From NCBI GenBank assembly GCA_045651745.1, contig JAZRSW010000029.1, positions 12,394 through 76,393 of the forward strand: 64,000 nt of DNA, written 5' to 3'. Source of the stretch: UMGS172 sp045651745 (GTDB lineage Bacteria; Bacillota; Clostridia; Oscillospirales; Acutalibacteraceae). The notes beneath the pieces were generated by a model that worked only from the letters and a program-made list of their open reading frames with translations, was not told the DNA's origin and did not search any database. This document shows, in pieces, positions 6,793-15,761 of this stretch; within the stretch, counting starts at the first letter, position 1; each line of letters starts with the position of its first letter. The translations under genes were made by a program, and so were the position numbers.

Positions 6793-9700
6793 TTAAATAA
6801 GAAATTTTTTCTTTTTGAGAACGAGGATAGCCAAGAAAACGTTACCGAGAAGTGCAATACCCGCAATCGCAATCGCAACGACTGTAACTGTATCTACGCC
6901 TTCTGCTTCAGTGACGTTGTTAGAGCCTGCAGGGACACTGTTATCTGCAGTGGCTTTCACACCAGTGTCGGTATCGCCAATCCACCAGTTGCCATTCTCA
7001 CCGATAAACGGAGTCAGGCCATCTTTGCCGTTTGTTACAGTAAATGTAAAGGTTTGACCATTGGTTAAGGTAATGGTGTATGTATCTACATTTCCATCGC
7101 TAGCTGTCTTTTCAATCTTAGCAATTCCTACACCGTCAACACCGATATCACCCTTTTCACCATCGGAAATTGTGAATACAACCGGCTGCTTTGTGGTATC
7201 TGTAAAGGTAATGGTAATGGTTGTTACATCGTTTTCTTTTTTGGTAGTAATGCTTGCAATTCCGTTACCTGTGTCACCCTTGATGCCGTTGGCATCTACA
7301 CCGGTGTCGGTATCGCCAATCCACCAGTTGCCATTCTCACCGATATAAGGAATATAACCCTTAGCGGCATCAATGGCTTCCTGCTTTGCCTTTGCTATTT
7401 TCTCTTCCAGTTCGGCCTTCAATGCGGCATCAGCAGCAATATAATTGTCTTTGGTATTTTGGAGTGCAGTGATGGCATTTTGCAAATTTGCAATGGCGGC
7501 ATTTACAGTTGTAGCATCTGCCTTGTTATCAATAGCTGCTTGCAATTCTGCCTTTGCTGCATCCACAAGATTCTTTGCAACATCCACCGCCTCATCCTTG
7601 GCAGTAATAATAGTGGCATTCAAGGTTGTTACCGCACTGTCTGTATATGCCTTAGCGGTAGCTTCTGCTGTTGCAATAGCGGTATTTAACTCACTCACCT
7701 TTATATTAAGGGTGCTAATATCTGCTTTGCTATCAATCGCCGTTTGAAGCTCTGCTTTTGCTGTATTCACCAAGTTTTCCGCTGTAGTAATTGCTTCACT
7801 CTTTGCGGTGGCGATAGCTGCGGTTAGTTCGGTTTTCAGCACAGTATCTTTTTCGTCTGCATAGGCTTTTGCGGCTGCCTCAGCAACACCAATAGCGGTG
7901 TTAAGCTCGCTAACCTTCTGGTTTAAGGTTGCCGTGTCTGCCTTGTTTGTAATGGCCGCATTGAGCGCTGCAACGGCAGCATCAAGATTTTGTTTTGCAA
8001 TTTCTAATGAAGAAACCTTACCCTCAAGGGCATCGATTCTGTCTTCAAGGTCATCAATTCTTGCCTTTGTGGCAGCAATCTCAGCTTCCAAATTTTGAAC
8101 AGCTACCTTGAGTTTGGAAATATCTGTGCCCTGTATTTCTGTAAGAGTTTGCAACGCGGTAATTGTGCTCTGTGCCTGGGTTTTCCAAGTGTTAAGAGTA
8201 GCAACATCACTCTTAAGTGTGGTGATATCGCTTGCGTTGGTATTAATCTTGTCGTTTGCTGCGGCAAGGTCTGCCTCAAGATTCTGCACACAGGTAGTGA
8301 GTGCCGCAATAGCAGTACTCATAGTAGCATCAGCCGCGTCAAGTGTTGTTTTCAACATATTAAGTTGAGCGTCAGTTGCATAATCATTATCAAGATTATT
8401 AACGATGTTCTGCAAGTTTGCAAATGCCGCAGAGAGAGCGGCGATTTCTGCGGAAAGATCGTCGTCTCCACCTTCAATTGCAGTTTGAAGTACATCGTCG
8501 GCATCATTTAGCTTCTGAAGTTCGCTTGCAATAGCAGGAAGGTCAATATCAAATACAACCGAGATTGAAACCGCTTGTGCGGGCATAGTGAAACTATATG
8601 TGCCGTCACCGTTATTAATTGCGGCAACGCCGTTGACAGTAACGGTGTCAACGAGATAGCCAAGATTGGGCGCAACCGCAATGGTAACGCTGTCGCCAAT
8701 GGTGGCACTCGCCATATTGACGGAATAGTTACCACCTGTGGCTTTTCCGCCATTAAACAAAGCTACGTTGTAAACAATTTTCTTATATGTAACGTCTACC
8801 ACTACATCTGAGGCAGGCAATGGGAAGGTATACTCGTTTTCTGCAATTTTAGTTGCCACAGTACCAGTTGCTGTAACAGCATCAACCTCGTAACCTTCGT
8901 TTGGTGCGATGGTCACAGTAATTGTATCGCCTACAAGAGCGCTCGGGGGAGCAAGTGTTACGCTTCCGTGCAAACTCTCACCAACGCTTGCACCATAGGT
9001 GCGAAGCGAACAGTTGTAAGTAGCAGTATAGGTGGCAGCACTCGTGGCGGGGACAATTTCGTTATCCCAACCTGCAAAAGTATAGGTGTACACGGCATCC
9101 TCAGCCTTGTCTGTACTACCCTTAAATGCGGGGGTTTTTCCGTGTTCATAATCCTCGGTGGTTGTGACACCGTCTACAATCCAAGTAATGGTATAAGTAT
9201 TTATATATTTGCCGGAATTATCATTGGCTTTATATGCAACTGCAGTCGCACCGCTGTATCCGCCTCTTCCGCCGCTTCCGGCAGTGCCTCTATAGTTTTT
9301 TCCACTGCGACTTTCGATAGTCATATCAGCGCCATTGCCAGAGCTGCCATAAGAGCTAAGGCTACCGCTACCGCCGCTTGAAGACCATCGATGAACAGTT
9401 ACAGAGTCTACACGGACGTTTTCACAATCATATTCCGGAATCGCTCCATCGCTTCCGTATGCGCCGCCACCGGATGTGCCGGCACCTTGGCCGCCACCAC
9501 CGCCGCCGCCACCGACATAACGACCGCCCCAGATATAGCCGGCGCTACCGCCGCCGCCACCTTGGCCACCGCCACCGCCGCCGGTACCAACTGCAGCACC
9601 TGCAAGTCCGCCGCCACCACCGCCGCCGCCTGCGCCGCCGGCAATACCACGAGCGTCACCTTCATCGCCGTCATATCCATTGCTTCCTCTTGAACCGGAG

Positions 9701-10440
9701 CTACCTGCGGAGCCTGCGCTTCCGCCGACAACACCGGTCATATCTATCGTAGCGGCACAAATTAATTTTCCTGCAGCAGAAGCAGAAGAACCGGATGCTC
9801 CCGCGCTTCCGCCATAACCGTTGCGATTACTGTCAACTATTCCGTCGTCTCTCCAACCACTTCCTCCGGAGCCACTACCATATCCACCGCTACCGCCATT
9901 GGTGCCGATACCTGCACCTGCACCGCCACCGCCGTTTCCACCTGTGCCGCCGGCACCTGCAAAATAAACAGCGTTCGAGCCGAATTCACTTTTGTAATGA
10001 CCATTCGTATTATCGTTGGCAATAGATCTGCTGCCGCTACCACCCGTTGAGCCGTTGCCTGCTTTACCACCAACTGCCACAATCTTGCCGTTGCCGATAA
10101 TCTTGAGGGTTGCGCCATTAGGCAACAGAATTGCAGCACCGCCACCGGTGGTTCCGCTACCGTTTTTACCGTAAACGGTGAGGGTAGTGCTATAAGGTAT
10201 GCTGAGTGTTACGGTTGCACCATTATCAACAACAAGTCCGTTTTTATTTGACTTGCTTGCATTAATAGTTAAATCCTGCGTAATGAAATAAGTCACGCCA
10301 TCTTTGAGGGTTTTGACCGAAGCGGTGTTTGCCGCAGTCAACTCCTCACTTGTCACCGCGCTGGCATTAACGCCCATCAAAGGCACGAGATTAACCATCA
10401 TCACCAAGACGAGCAGCATACTTAAAATTTTCTTTTTCAT
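6793..10440 (-). CDS. Giant secreted surface protein with Gly-rich, InlB-like, coiled-coil and GENGNWWIG repeats
   Basis: A 1215-residue protein starting at MKKKILSMLLVLVMM, after GGAGGG; the open frame is longer but upstream lies leader. Order of parts: signal peptide (1-28), a short beta domain, a very Gly/Ser-rich region (about 93-400), and an InlB/Listeria-Bacteroides-like repeat with FAGWD (about 410-475). Two beta repeats containing PNxGYxVDxVT and a closing FxxPA follow (about 483-633), then a long Ala-rich coiled coil (about 633-1027). Two copies of IGENGNWWIGDTDTGV separated by collagen-like GEKGDIG segments come next, and a C-terminal transmembrane helix with a KKKKF tail (about 1190-1213). 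There is no LPXTG motif, so anchoring is probably by the helix. It looks like an adhesin or stalk protein; ligand unknown. It is transcribed alone. Confidence 0.8.
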   Translation of the reverse strand: MKKKILSMLLVLVMMVNLVPLMGVNASAVTSEELTAANTASVKTLKDGVTYFITQDLTINASKSNKNGLVVDNGATVTLSIPYSTTLTVYGKNGSGTTGGGAAILLPNGATLKIIGNGKIVAVGGKAGNGSTGGSGSRSIANDNTNGHYKSEFGSNAVYFAGAGGTGGNGGGGAGAGIGTNGGSGGYGSGSGGSGWRDDGIVDSNRNGYGGSAGASGSSASAAGKLICAATIDMTGVVGGSAGSAGSSGSRGSNGYDGDEGDARGIAGGAGGGGGGGGLAGAAVGTGGGGGGQGGGGGSAGYIWGGRYVGGGGGGGGQGAGTSGGGAYGSDGAIPEYDCENVRVDSVTVHRWSSSGGSGSLSSYGSSGNGADMTIESRSGKNYRGTAGSGGRGGYSGATAVAYKANDNSGKYINTYTITWIVDGVTTTEDYEHGKTPAFKGSTDKAEDAVYTYTFAGWDNEIVPATSAATYTATYNCSLRTYGASVGESLHGSVTLAPPSALVGDTITVTIAPNEGYEVDAVTATGTVATKIAENEYTFPLPASDVVVDVTYKKIVYNVALFNGGKATGGNYSVNMASATIGDSVTIAVAPNLGYLVDTVTVNGVAAINNGDGTYSFTMPAQAVSISVVFDIDLPAIASELQKLNDADDVLQTAIEGGDDDLSAEIAALSAAFANLQNIVNNLDNDYATDAQLNMLKTTLDAADATMSTAIAALTTCVQNLEADLAAANDKINTNASDITTLKSDVATLNTWKTQAQSTITALQTLTEIQGTDISKLKVAVQNLEAEIAATKARIDDLEDRIDALEGKVSSLEIAKQNLDAAVAALNAAITNKADTATLNQKVSELNTAIGVAEAAAKAYADEKDTVLKTELTAAIATAKSEAITTAENLVNTAKAELQTAIDSKADISTLNIKVSELNTAIATAEATAKAYTDSAVTTLNATIITAKDEAVDVAKNLVDAAKAELQAAIDNKADATTVNAAIANLQNAITALQNTKDNYIAADAALKAELEEKIAKAKQEAIDAAKGYIPYIGENGNWWIGDTDTGVDANGIKGDTGNGIASITTKKENDVTTITITFTDTTKQPVVFTISDGEKGDIGVDGVGIAKIEKTASDGNVDTYTITLTNGQTFTFTVTNGKDGLTPFIGENGNWWIGDTDTGVKATADNSVPAGSNNVTEAEGVDTVTVVAIAIAGIALLGNVFLAILVLKKKKFLI
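6961..7345 (-). repeat. 46-bp near-identical internal duplication in the surface protein gene
   Basis: 6961-7006 and 7300-7345 differ at one base and encode the two IGENGNWWIGDTDTGV segments. Such high nucleotide identity implies recent duplication or gene conversion within the gene. Confidence 0.8.
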
Positions 10441-10541
10441 CTTTTTCCCTCCAAAAACCATATTACATTTATGTTTTTGCTGTGGCATACTTGCCAAAAT
10501 CCGCAAATGCGGCACAAGAATTCTATTTTTTGTTTAGCATA

Positions 10542-10556
10542 TCATACAATGTATGA
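10542..10556. promoter_or_regulatory. 15-bp palindrome upstream of the surface protein gene (possible operator)
   Basis: TCATACA and TGTATGA form a perfect palindrome around one central base, about 100 nt upstream of the start codon. It overlaps the TTGTCA/TATGAT-like promoter region on the minus strand. A repressor or phase-regulating factor could bind here. Confidence 0.4.
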
Positions 10557-10580
10557 CAAACCTCTTACAAAAAACGAAAT

Positions 10581-10610
10581 AAGACGGTAGGACTAAATTG
10601 CTACCGTCTT
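10581..10610. terminator. Hairpin, possible terminator
   Basis: AAGACGGTAG (10581-10590) pairs with CTACCGTCTT (10601-10610). The T-tract is short on the plus strand and interrupted on the minus strand (TTATTTCGTTTTTT). It is the best terminator candidate for the polysaccharide operon, which ends at 10918. Confidence 0.55.
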
Positions 10611-10655
10611 TGACACTATTCATATATTCATTCTGTAGTTATAATTTCAACATCC

Positions 10656-10871
10656 TTTATAACGGTTATAGAAAGTCGAAATAGTGTTTAAAAGCACTAT
10701 TTCGACACCAAATCTTAGATTTGGTCACAAATTTTCTTTGAAAATTTGACTTTAACCGTTGCAATGAATATCGAGCCAATTCAAATTTATATTATTTGAA
10801 TTGGCAAAAGCCGATATAATCGGCTTGTCGGAACGCTTTGAGGCGTTTCGACTTTCTATAATCATTATAAT
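10656..10871. repeat. Multi-hairpin repeat element, copy 1
   Basis: The element has terminal inverted repeats, including an exact 15-bp pair TATAGAAAGTCGAAA (10667-10681) and its complement (10846-10860); with two mismatches the pairing extends over about 25 bp. Between the ends lie six hairpins in a row: 10675-10706 (12-bp arms), 10707-10725, 10728-10748 (9-bp arms), 10775-10805 (12-bp arms), 10810-10824 and 10832-10847. The folded form is a multibranched loop. A second, diverged copy with the same hairpin order lies at 19847-20051. Both begin TTTATAAyGGTT and end AATCATTATAA. It contains no ORF. It is most likely a non-autonomous mobile or processed RNA-type repeat. Confidence 0.75.
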
Positions 10872-10917
10872 CTACAACTGTGTGGTTGTATTTATCAAAT
10901 AAGACCAAAAAGTTGCA

Positions 10918-13125
10918 CTATTTGAACAGTTTATATAACTTTGTTTTCAAATTGTCTTTAATCGCACCGTATTTATTGAGCGCTGAATTTATGTTGTAAT
11001 TTCCCCAAAATTCCTCATAACCGTCAGGTCTTTCGGTAGGCTTTTTGAGTTGTGGTTGCTTAGCGTTATCTAAATTAACACTAACCTTTTTGCCCTTTAT
11101 GCTATCAAACAACTCTCTGCCCTTTTCGGTGTTAACAAGCACCATTGAAACGCCTAACGAGTCTTCAAATTCAGGCTCGGTGTTTTCAATACCCCAGAAA
11201 TCAGAAACCGTGATGTCGCTAACTCTTTCCTTTCTGGCAAACTTACAATCAAAGCAAGCTTCATCAGTCAGCAAATTACTATAATAAAGACTCATAAACG
11301 ATGAAATATATCTGTTTGATTTGACGCCATTATCCAAACTTGCGCTCGCCGAATCGCCACGCCAGGAAAGTTCCTTATTCCTGAAATGATATTTGTCAAA
11401 AGTCTCTCGTCCTTTAAGCCACAAAATAAAATCATCAAAAGCTTTCGGCGAAGGCACGCCGTGACAAATAATATCGCACAAATAAAGTTTTTCTTGTGGC
11501 AATTTTTTAGAATTAACAAAATTCAAGACCGCCGCCGTCTGGCAAGGAGTTCCCGTAAACAAAACTGTTCTTTGCACCTTTAAGTCATCAGACAGTTGCT
11601 CAAAAACACCCGTCATATCACTTTGAATATATTTTGTGCCCTGCACTAGGGCGATTTCTTTTTTGCTAGTTATTCTAATATGTGAAAGTTTAAAATTTTT
11701 ATCCAAACTTGCACCGTAAACACTGCCACCAATATTTATAATACTTTCGGCAAGTGCCGATGCCGCACCGCCCGAAGTTGATTTTTTTCTTAAAGAATCT
11801 TTTGCCTTATAGGCAAAAACCTCAAGTACCTCATTTTTAAGCGGTGTGTTTTCTATAGGACAAGCCTTTTTACAAAGACCGCAATTTACACATTTGTTGC
11901 TATCAATATACGATTTAATAAAGCCTTGCCGATTTTTAATAAAACTGATTGCTTGGTTTTTACACACAGCCTTACAACCCCCGCAACCGACACAGTTTTC
12001 AGTTATCGGTGTTTTGGAAGCACTTAAAGCCGTCAACAAAAAGTTTTTCGACTGCTCAATGTATTCTTTTAAATTTTCATTGACTTGATTGTAATCAACA
12101 ACCTCTTTTGATTGTATTTTTTCTTGTACCAAACAATCCATTAGTCCTGCTTTTGTCAACAAATCGGTTATGCGACTGCCTCTACCCTTGTTGTCAAAGA
12201 CATAAAAATCCTTTTCAAAAACAATTGAAAAAGCCGTGCCGTGGAATGAGTTTGTGACAACGTATTCTGCGTTTAAAATCGCGCCCAAAAACTCTTCGGG
12301 CGAAGCCGACGACAGTTGAATATGCTTTCGTTTGCGATTTTTACTTTGACAAATTTCTACAACCGCCAAATTCTTTTCCTTTGCAAACTCCAACGCCGCA
12401 TTCAGCATAGCGTCATTACCCACGACACTATACACAAGTAAATAGGGCTTTTTAATCTTTATTGGCTTTGCAATTTTTATGTATTCCGATTTTTCGAGAA
12501 GGAAAACGGGGTCGCAAACACACGAAACCTTTTTACCTGAAATTTTTTCGATATAATCGACTGATTTTGCTTCGCGGACAGAAACATAATCCATTCTGCC
12601 AATCAAGTTTGATGCCAACATTTCGTCGGTTTCGTTATATTTTTCTCTGCCCAAACTTGCGGCATAGGAAATCTTATTTTTAACCCCTAAAATATCACCA
12701 AAATAAATGGGGTTAATACCCTCAGTGATATCAGGGTTCCAAATCTGGTCAGAACCGCAAACAATGTCGGTATAATCCGCCTTAACAACCTCATTTAAAG
12801 AGTTATACTTCGGACTTTTGTCACACTTTCGCTCTCTGAATTTATAAAAAGCCTTTAACTTTTTATTTTTATCGGGTGCAGACAGAAACAACGCCAAAAG
12901 CAATTTTGATTTATGAATAAAAGAACTATTTTCATCGTTGTTCCACGACGATTTAAGCCAACTGAACAAATAATTATCCTTATCCAAATTTTTTGGCAAA
13001 TAATCGACAATTTCCGCATCAAAACCACTATTATTCAAAAATCTCGCACTAGCAAAAGCCTGCAAATTAGCACCGTAATTGACGTTTCTGTGAACGGTGA
13101 TTATGCCAATTTTATTGTCACTCAT
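10918..13125 (-). CDS. Polysaccharide pyruvyltransferase fused to FrhB-like iron-sulfur protein
   Basis: A 735-residue fusion. Residues 1 to about 350 are a polysaccharide pyruvyl transferase domain (PF04230): N-terminal GIITVHRNVNYGANLQA, CGSDQIWNP, and NSFHGTAFSI. Residues about 372-425 hold two 4Fe-4S clusters (CVGCGGCKAVC and CVNCGLCKKACP). The rest is the coenzyme F420 hydrogenase/dehydrogenase beta-subunit fold (FrhB N and C), with GTPCQ and CxxCKFARKER segments. The first part should add ketal-linked pyruvate or a similar group to a sugar. The second part is found beside pyruvyl transferases in many anaerobe glycan loci and may act as a flavin/FeS reductase. It is the last gene of the operon, overlapping the flippase gene by 8 bp. 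Confidence 0.85.
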   Translation of the reverse strand: MSDNKIGIITVHRNVNYGANLQAFASARFLNNSGFDAEIVDYLPKNLDKDNYLFSWLKSSWNNDENSSFIHKSKLLLALFLSAPDKNKKLKAFYKFRERKCDKSPKYNSLNEVVKADYTDIVCGSDQIWNPDITEGINPIYFGDILGVKNKISYAASLGREKYNETDEMLASNLIGRMDYVSVREAKSVDYIEKISGKKVSCVCDPVFLLEKSEYIKIAKPIKIKKPYLLVYSVVGNDAMLNAALEFAKEKNLAVVEICQSKNRKRKHIQLSSASPEEFLGAILNAEYVVTNSFHGTAFSIVFEKDFYVFDNKGRGSRITDLLTKAGLMDCLVQEKIQSKEVVDYNQVNENLKEYIEQSKNFLLTALSASKTPITENCVGCGGCKAVCKNQAISFIKNRQGFIKSYIDSNKCVNCGLCKKACPIENTPLKNEVLEVFAYKAKDSLRKKSTSGGAASALAESIINIGGSVYGASLDKNFKLSHIRITSKKEIALVQGTKYIQSDMTGVFEQLSDDLKVQRTVLFTGTPCQTAAVLNFVNSKKLPQEKLYLCDIICHGVPSPKAFDDFILWLKGRETFDKYHFRNKELSWRGDSASASLDNGVKSNRYISSFMSLYYSNLLTDEACFDCKFARKERVSDITVSDFWGIENTEPEFEDSLGVSMVLVNTEKGRELFDSIKGKKVSVNLDNAKQPQLKKPTERPDGYEEFWGNYNINSALNKYGAIKDNLKTKLYKLFK

Positions 13126-14581
13126 TTGTCGGGTTAATCTCCTTTTTCTTCATAGTTGTAAAGAGATTTATAATCTTATTTCTGAATATAACCGCTAAAA
13201 CCATAATAACGATTAAAAGCACAATTTTCATAACTAAATTTTTCCAGAATACTAGACCGTATACCATCAAAAGTGCAAAACCTGCGAAAATAGCAAGCAA
13301 AACTTTAAGATTGATTATTTCATCCAAATTTTTCTCGTACTTCTTTGCCAAGTAATAATAAGCAAAGAAATGAACGAAACTTGTTATAAGTGTCGCATAG
13401 CCAACCGAAACCGGTCCCCAAAATTTAAAGCCCACATAATTTAAAATAATATTTGAAACCGCCGTAATCATTGTTGCAACACTCATCTGCTTGGTTTTTT
13501 CATAATAGAAAATTATATTGCCGACCAAACCTGTTACAAAAGAAACCTGAACACTAAATGCTAACGGCGCTACAAACCACACAGCATCCATATACTCTTT
13601 TGTTGCAAAGATAAGAATTCCCTCTCTTGCAAACAACACAATAATCTCGCAAATTACCGACACCAAAACACTACATCCTAAAACAACATTGTAAAGTTTT
13701 TTTACAGTTCCGCTTTTAATTGTTTGTAACGTATACGGAATTAACGAATTATTTATTGAGCCGGTTATAATACCTACAACCCCCGTAATGCTATGGGCAA
13801 TACTATACAATCCGGCTGCAGCTGCACCGACAAAATAGTCCAGCATCAACTTATCAGCAGAGTTAAGCATAACCTGTGACAAATAATGCGGGAGTAACGG
13901 GACGTTGAATTTTAACGCGTATTTCCAGTATTCCTTATGATATAATTTCTTCCCCTTATATACAAGCATAACCATAATGGCTACGCCAACCATAATTCCC
14001 CAAAGTCCTGAGCCGATAACTTTAGCATAAGCCTTATTATCTTCCACAAGTTTTACAGCAATTATTGCAACAACAGGGCTTAAAATCGCATTAGAAAAAG
14101 TATATGCAATTACTTTTTTATAATCATATGTATATCTTCTCCGCATAAGCCAGAAGGATGTTGCGGCATTGGTAAACGTCTGCACCCACATAAAAACCAA
14201 ATAGCTTACGCTTAAACCGAACAGTTGCGGAAAGACTGCGTTTATTAAAATACAGAAAACATACACAAGTATGGATGCTGCTGCAGTAAGACCAATCATA
14301 GAAGATGTTACTGTTTCAACATCCTTTTCATACTTGGTCATTGCAACATTATATACGCCACCCGCGAGGGACAGGGTTGCAAAAATACTGATAACACCCT
14401 CCCAGGTTATAAAAACGCTCGAAATGCCATAATCAGCAACATCTAAAAGTCGTGTGAAAATCGGTGTCGTTATAAAGGAAATGCCCTTGAGCACAACATT
14501 GGACACAACAAACCAAAATGACGCTTTAGCTGCCGGCGACATATTATTAAGTTTTGTTAAAAAAGTTTTAATTTTACTCAT
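13118..14581 (-). CDS. Wzx-type oligosaccharide flippase
   Basis: This 487-residue multi-pass membrane protein has about 12-14 hydrophobic helices and the N-terminal pattern of the polysaccharide biosynthesis/MATE-like exporter family (FWFVVSNVVLKGISFITTP, FTRLLDVADYGI). It should flip undecaprenyl-linked repeat units across the membrane. It overlaps the preceding glycosyltransferase gene by 8 bp and the next gene by 8 bp, so translation is probably coupled. With the EpsG-like polymerase and the priming transferase it makes up the core of a Wzx/Wzy-type pathway. Confidence 0.88.
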   Translation of the reverse strand: MSKIKTFLTKLNNMSPAAKASFWFVVSNVVLKGISFITTPIFTRLLDVADYGISSVFITWEGVISIFATLSLAGGVYNVAMTKYEKDVETVTSSMIGLTAAASILVYVFCILINAVFPQLFGLSVSYLVFMWVQTFTNAATSFWLMRRRYTYDYKKVIAYTFSNAILSPVVAIIAVKLVEDNKAYAKVIGSGLWGIMVGVAIMVMLVYKGKKLYHKEYWKYALKFNVPLLPHYLSQVMLNSADKLMLDYFVGAAAAGLYSIAHSITGVVGIITGSINNSLIPYTLQTIKSGTVKKLYNVVLGCSVLVSVICEIIVLFAREGILIFATKEYMDAVWFVAPLAFSVQVSFVTGLVGNIIFYYEKTKQMSVATMITAVSNIILNYVGFKFWGPVSVGYATLITSFVHFFAYYYLAKKYEKNLDEIINLKVLLAIFAGFALLMVYGLVFWKNLVMKIVLLIVIMVLAVIFRNKIINLFTTMKKKEINPTNE

Positions 14582-15761
14582 CTAAAAACGTCTTCTCTAT
14601 ATTTTTTATAGTTGTTTGTTTGTCAACAAAATTCAATGCCGATTCTTCGCCCAATTTTTTTAGCAACTGAGCATCATCTAAAAGTTGTTTTACTGCTTTA
14701 TAGATGCTCTCACTGTCACGATTTATAACCAACCCGTTTTTACCGTCGGCAATCATTTCCAAATTGCCTTTAATACCTGTGCAAACAACCGCTTTTTTAA
14801 ACAGTTTTTCTTCATAAATTACAAGACTTAACCCTTCATAACTTGAAGGTTGAACGCAAATTGATGCACTGTTTATATAGGTATACGGATTTGCTTTGTT
14901 GCCCAACAAAATAAAGTTGTTTTCTAAACTATATTGTTTTATTAATTCTTCAAGTTGGGGTCGTTGCGGGCCGTCACCGCATATATACCACTTGACATTA
15001 TAACCATCATCAACAAGCCTTCTGCAAGGCTCTACACACAAGTGAAAACCTTTTAATTCAACCAACCTGCCCACCAAAACGATATTAACCGTGGTTTTGT
15101 CCATCTCATTTGGTTCCCGACTCAAAAGTTCAAGACGTTCAAAATCAAACAACGACGGCAGGGTGAAAACCTTTATTTTATCCTTAAATTCGGGATAAAG
15201 TTCGACTAAAGAGTTTTTTGAATTTCTAGACACTGTGCAAATATTTTTTGCAACCGAAAAAGCCATTTTATCAAGTTTTCGGTTGGAATTTATTTCTTTA
15301 ATATCTGTATGCACCCACACGTTTTTCACTTTGGCATTGACGCAATCGGCAACATAATAACCCGCACTGCCCTCTGCGAAGCCAATTGCGACGTCATAAG
15401 TTTTGTCAATTTTCAGCATAGTCTTTTTTTGAAAATGCCAATCAGTTTTACTTAATCCCTTTATGCCAAGTCTTGCTTTCAAAAATCTGAATAATCTGTA
15501 AAAAGCCAAGCCAAACTTTTTCTGCTTAATCAACGTTTTTATTGCTTTAGAAATAGGTTGATTGAAAACAGTACTGAAATATGGTGAGTCTGGCAATAAA
15601 TTCACATTCTTATTCAATTGTGGTACTAAATCTCTGCCATCACTAAACAAATATAAATCGACATTATATTTTGAATAGTCCAGATTATTGCACAAATCTA
15701 TAAGAGTTTTTTCAAGACCACCGGTTGCAAGGCTATCTGAAACAATTAAAAGATTTTTCAT
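14574..15761 (-). CDS. Glycosyltransferase family 4
   Basis: This 395-residue GT-B enzyme has an N-terminal SLATGGLEKTLIDL segment and a C-terminal donor domain with VGRLVELKGFHLCVEP, ICGDGPQ and the Glu motif PSSYEGLSLVIYEE. It should add a sugar from a nucleotide donor with retention at the cytosolic membrane face. Its start codon shares one base with the stop of the previous gene, which indicates translational coupling. Substrate unknown. Confidence 0.85.
   Translation of the reverse strand: MKNLLIVSDSLATGGLEKTLIDLCNNLDYSKYNVDLYLFSDGRDLVPQLNKNVNLLPDSPYFSTVFNQPISKAIKTLIKQKKFGLAFYRLFRFLKARLGIKGLSKTDWHFQKKTMLKIDKTYDVAIGFAEGSAGYYVADCVNAKVKNVWVHTDIKEINSNRKLDKMAFSVAKNICTVSRNSKNSLVELYPEFKDKIKVFTLPSLFDFERLELLSREPNEMDKTTVNIVLVGRLVELKGFHLCVEPCRRLVDDGYNVKWYICGDGPQRPQLEELIKQYSLENNFILLGNKANPYTYINSASICVQPSSYEGLSLVIYEEKLFKKAVVCTGIKGNLEMIADGKNGLVINRDSESIYKAVKQLLDDAQLLKKLGEESALNFVDKQTTIKNIEKTFLDE

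Larger units (their letters stand above)
10441..10917. other. Gene-free stretch between surface protein and polysaccharide operon
   Basis: Holds the leader and likely promoter of the surface protein gene, a 15-bp palindrome, one hairpin and the first copy of the multi-hairpin repeat. No coding signal was seen. Confidence 0.6.

Noticed and set aside
7000..7345. Phage tail fibre origin for the GENGNWWIG segment
   Set aside because: Collagen-like and GENGNW modules occur in many surface proteins. The signal peptide, membrane anchor and lack of phage genes argue against it.
8095..10145. Several long antisense ORFs over the surface protein gene
   Set aside because: They arise from the Gly-, Ala- and Arg-rich composition of the opposite strand. 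They have no start signals or family features.
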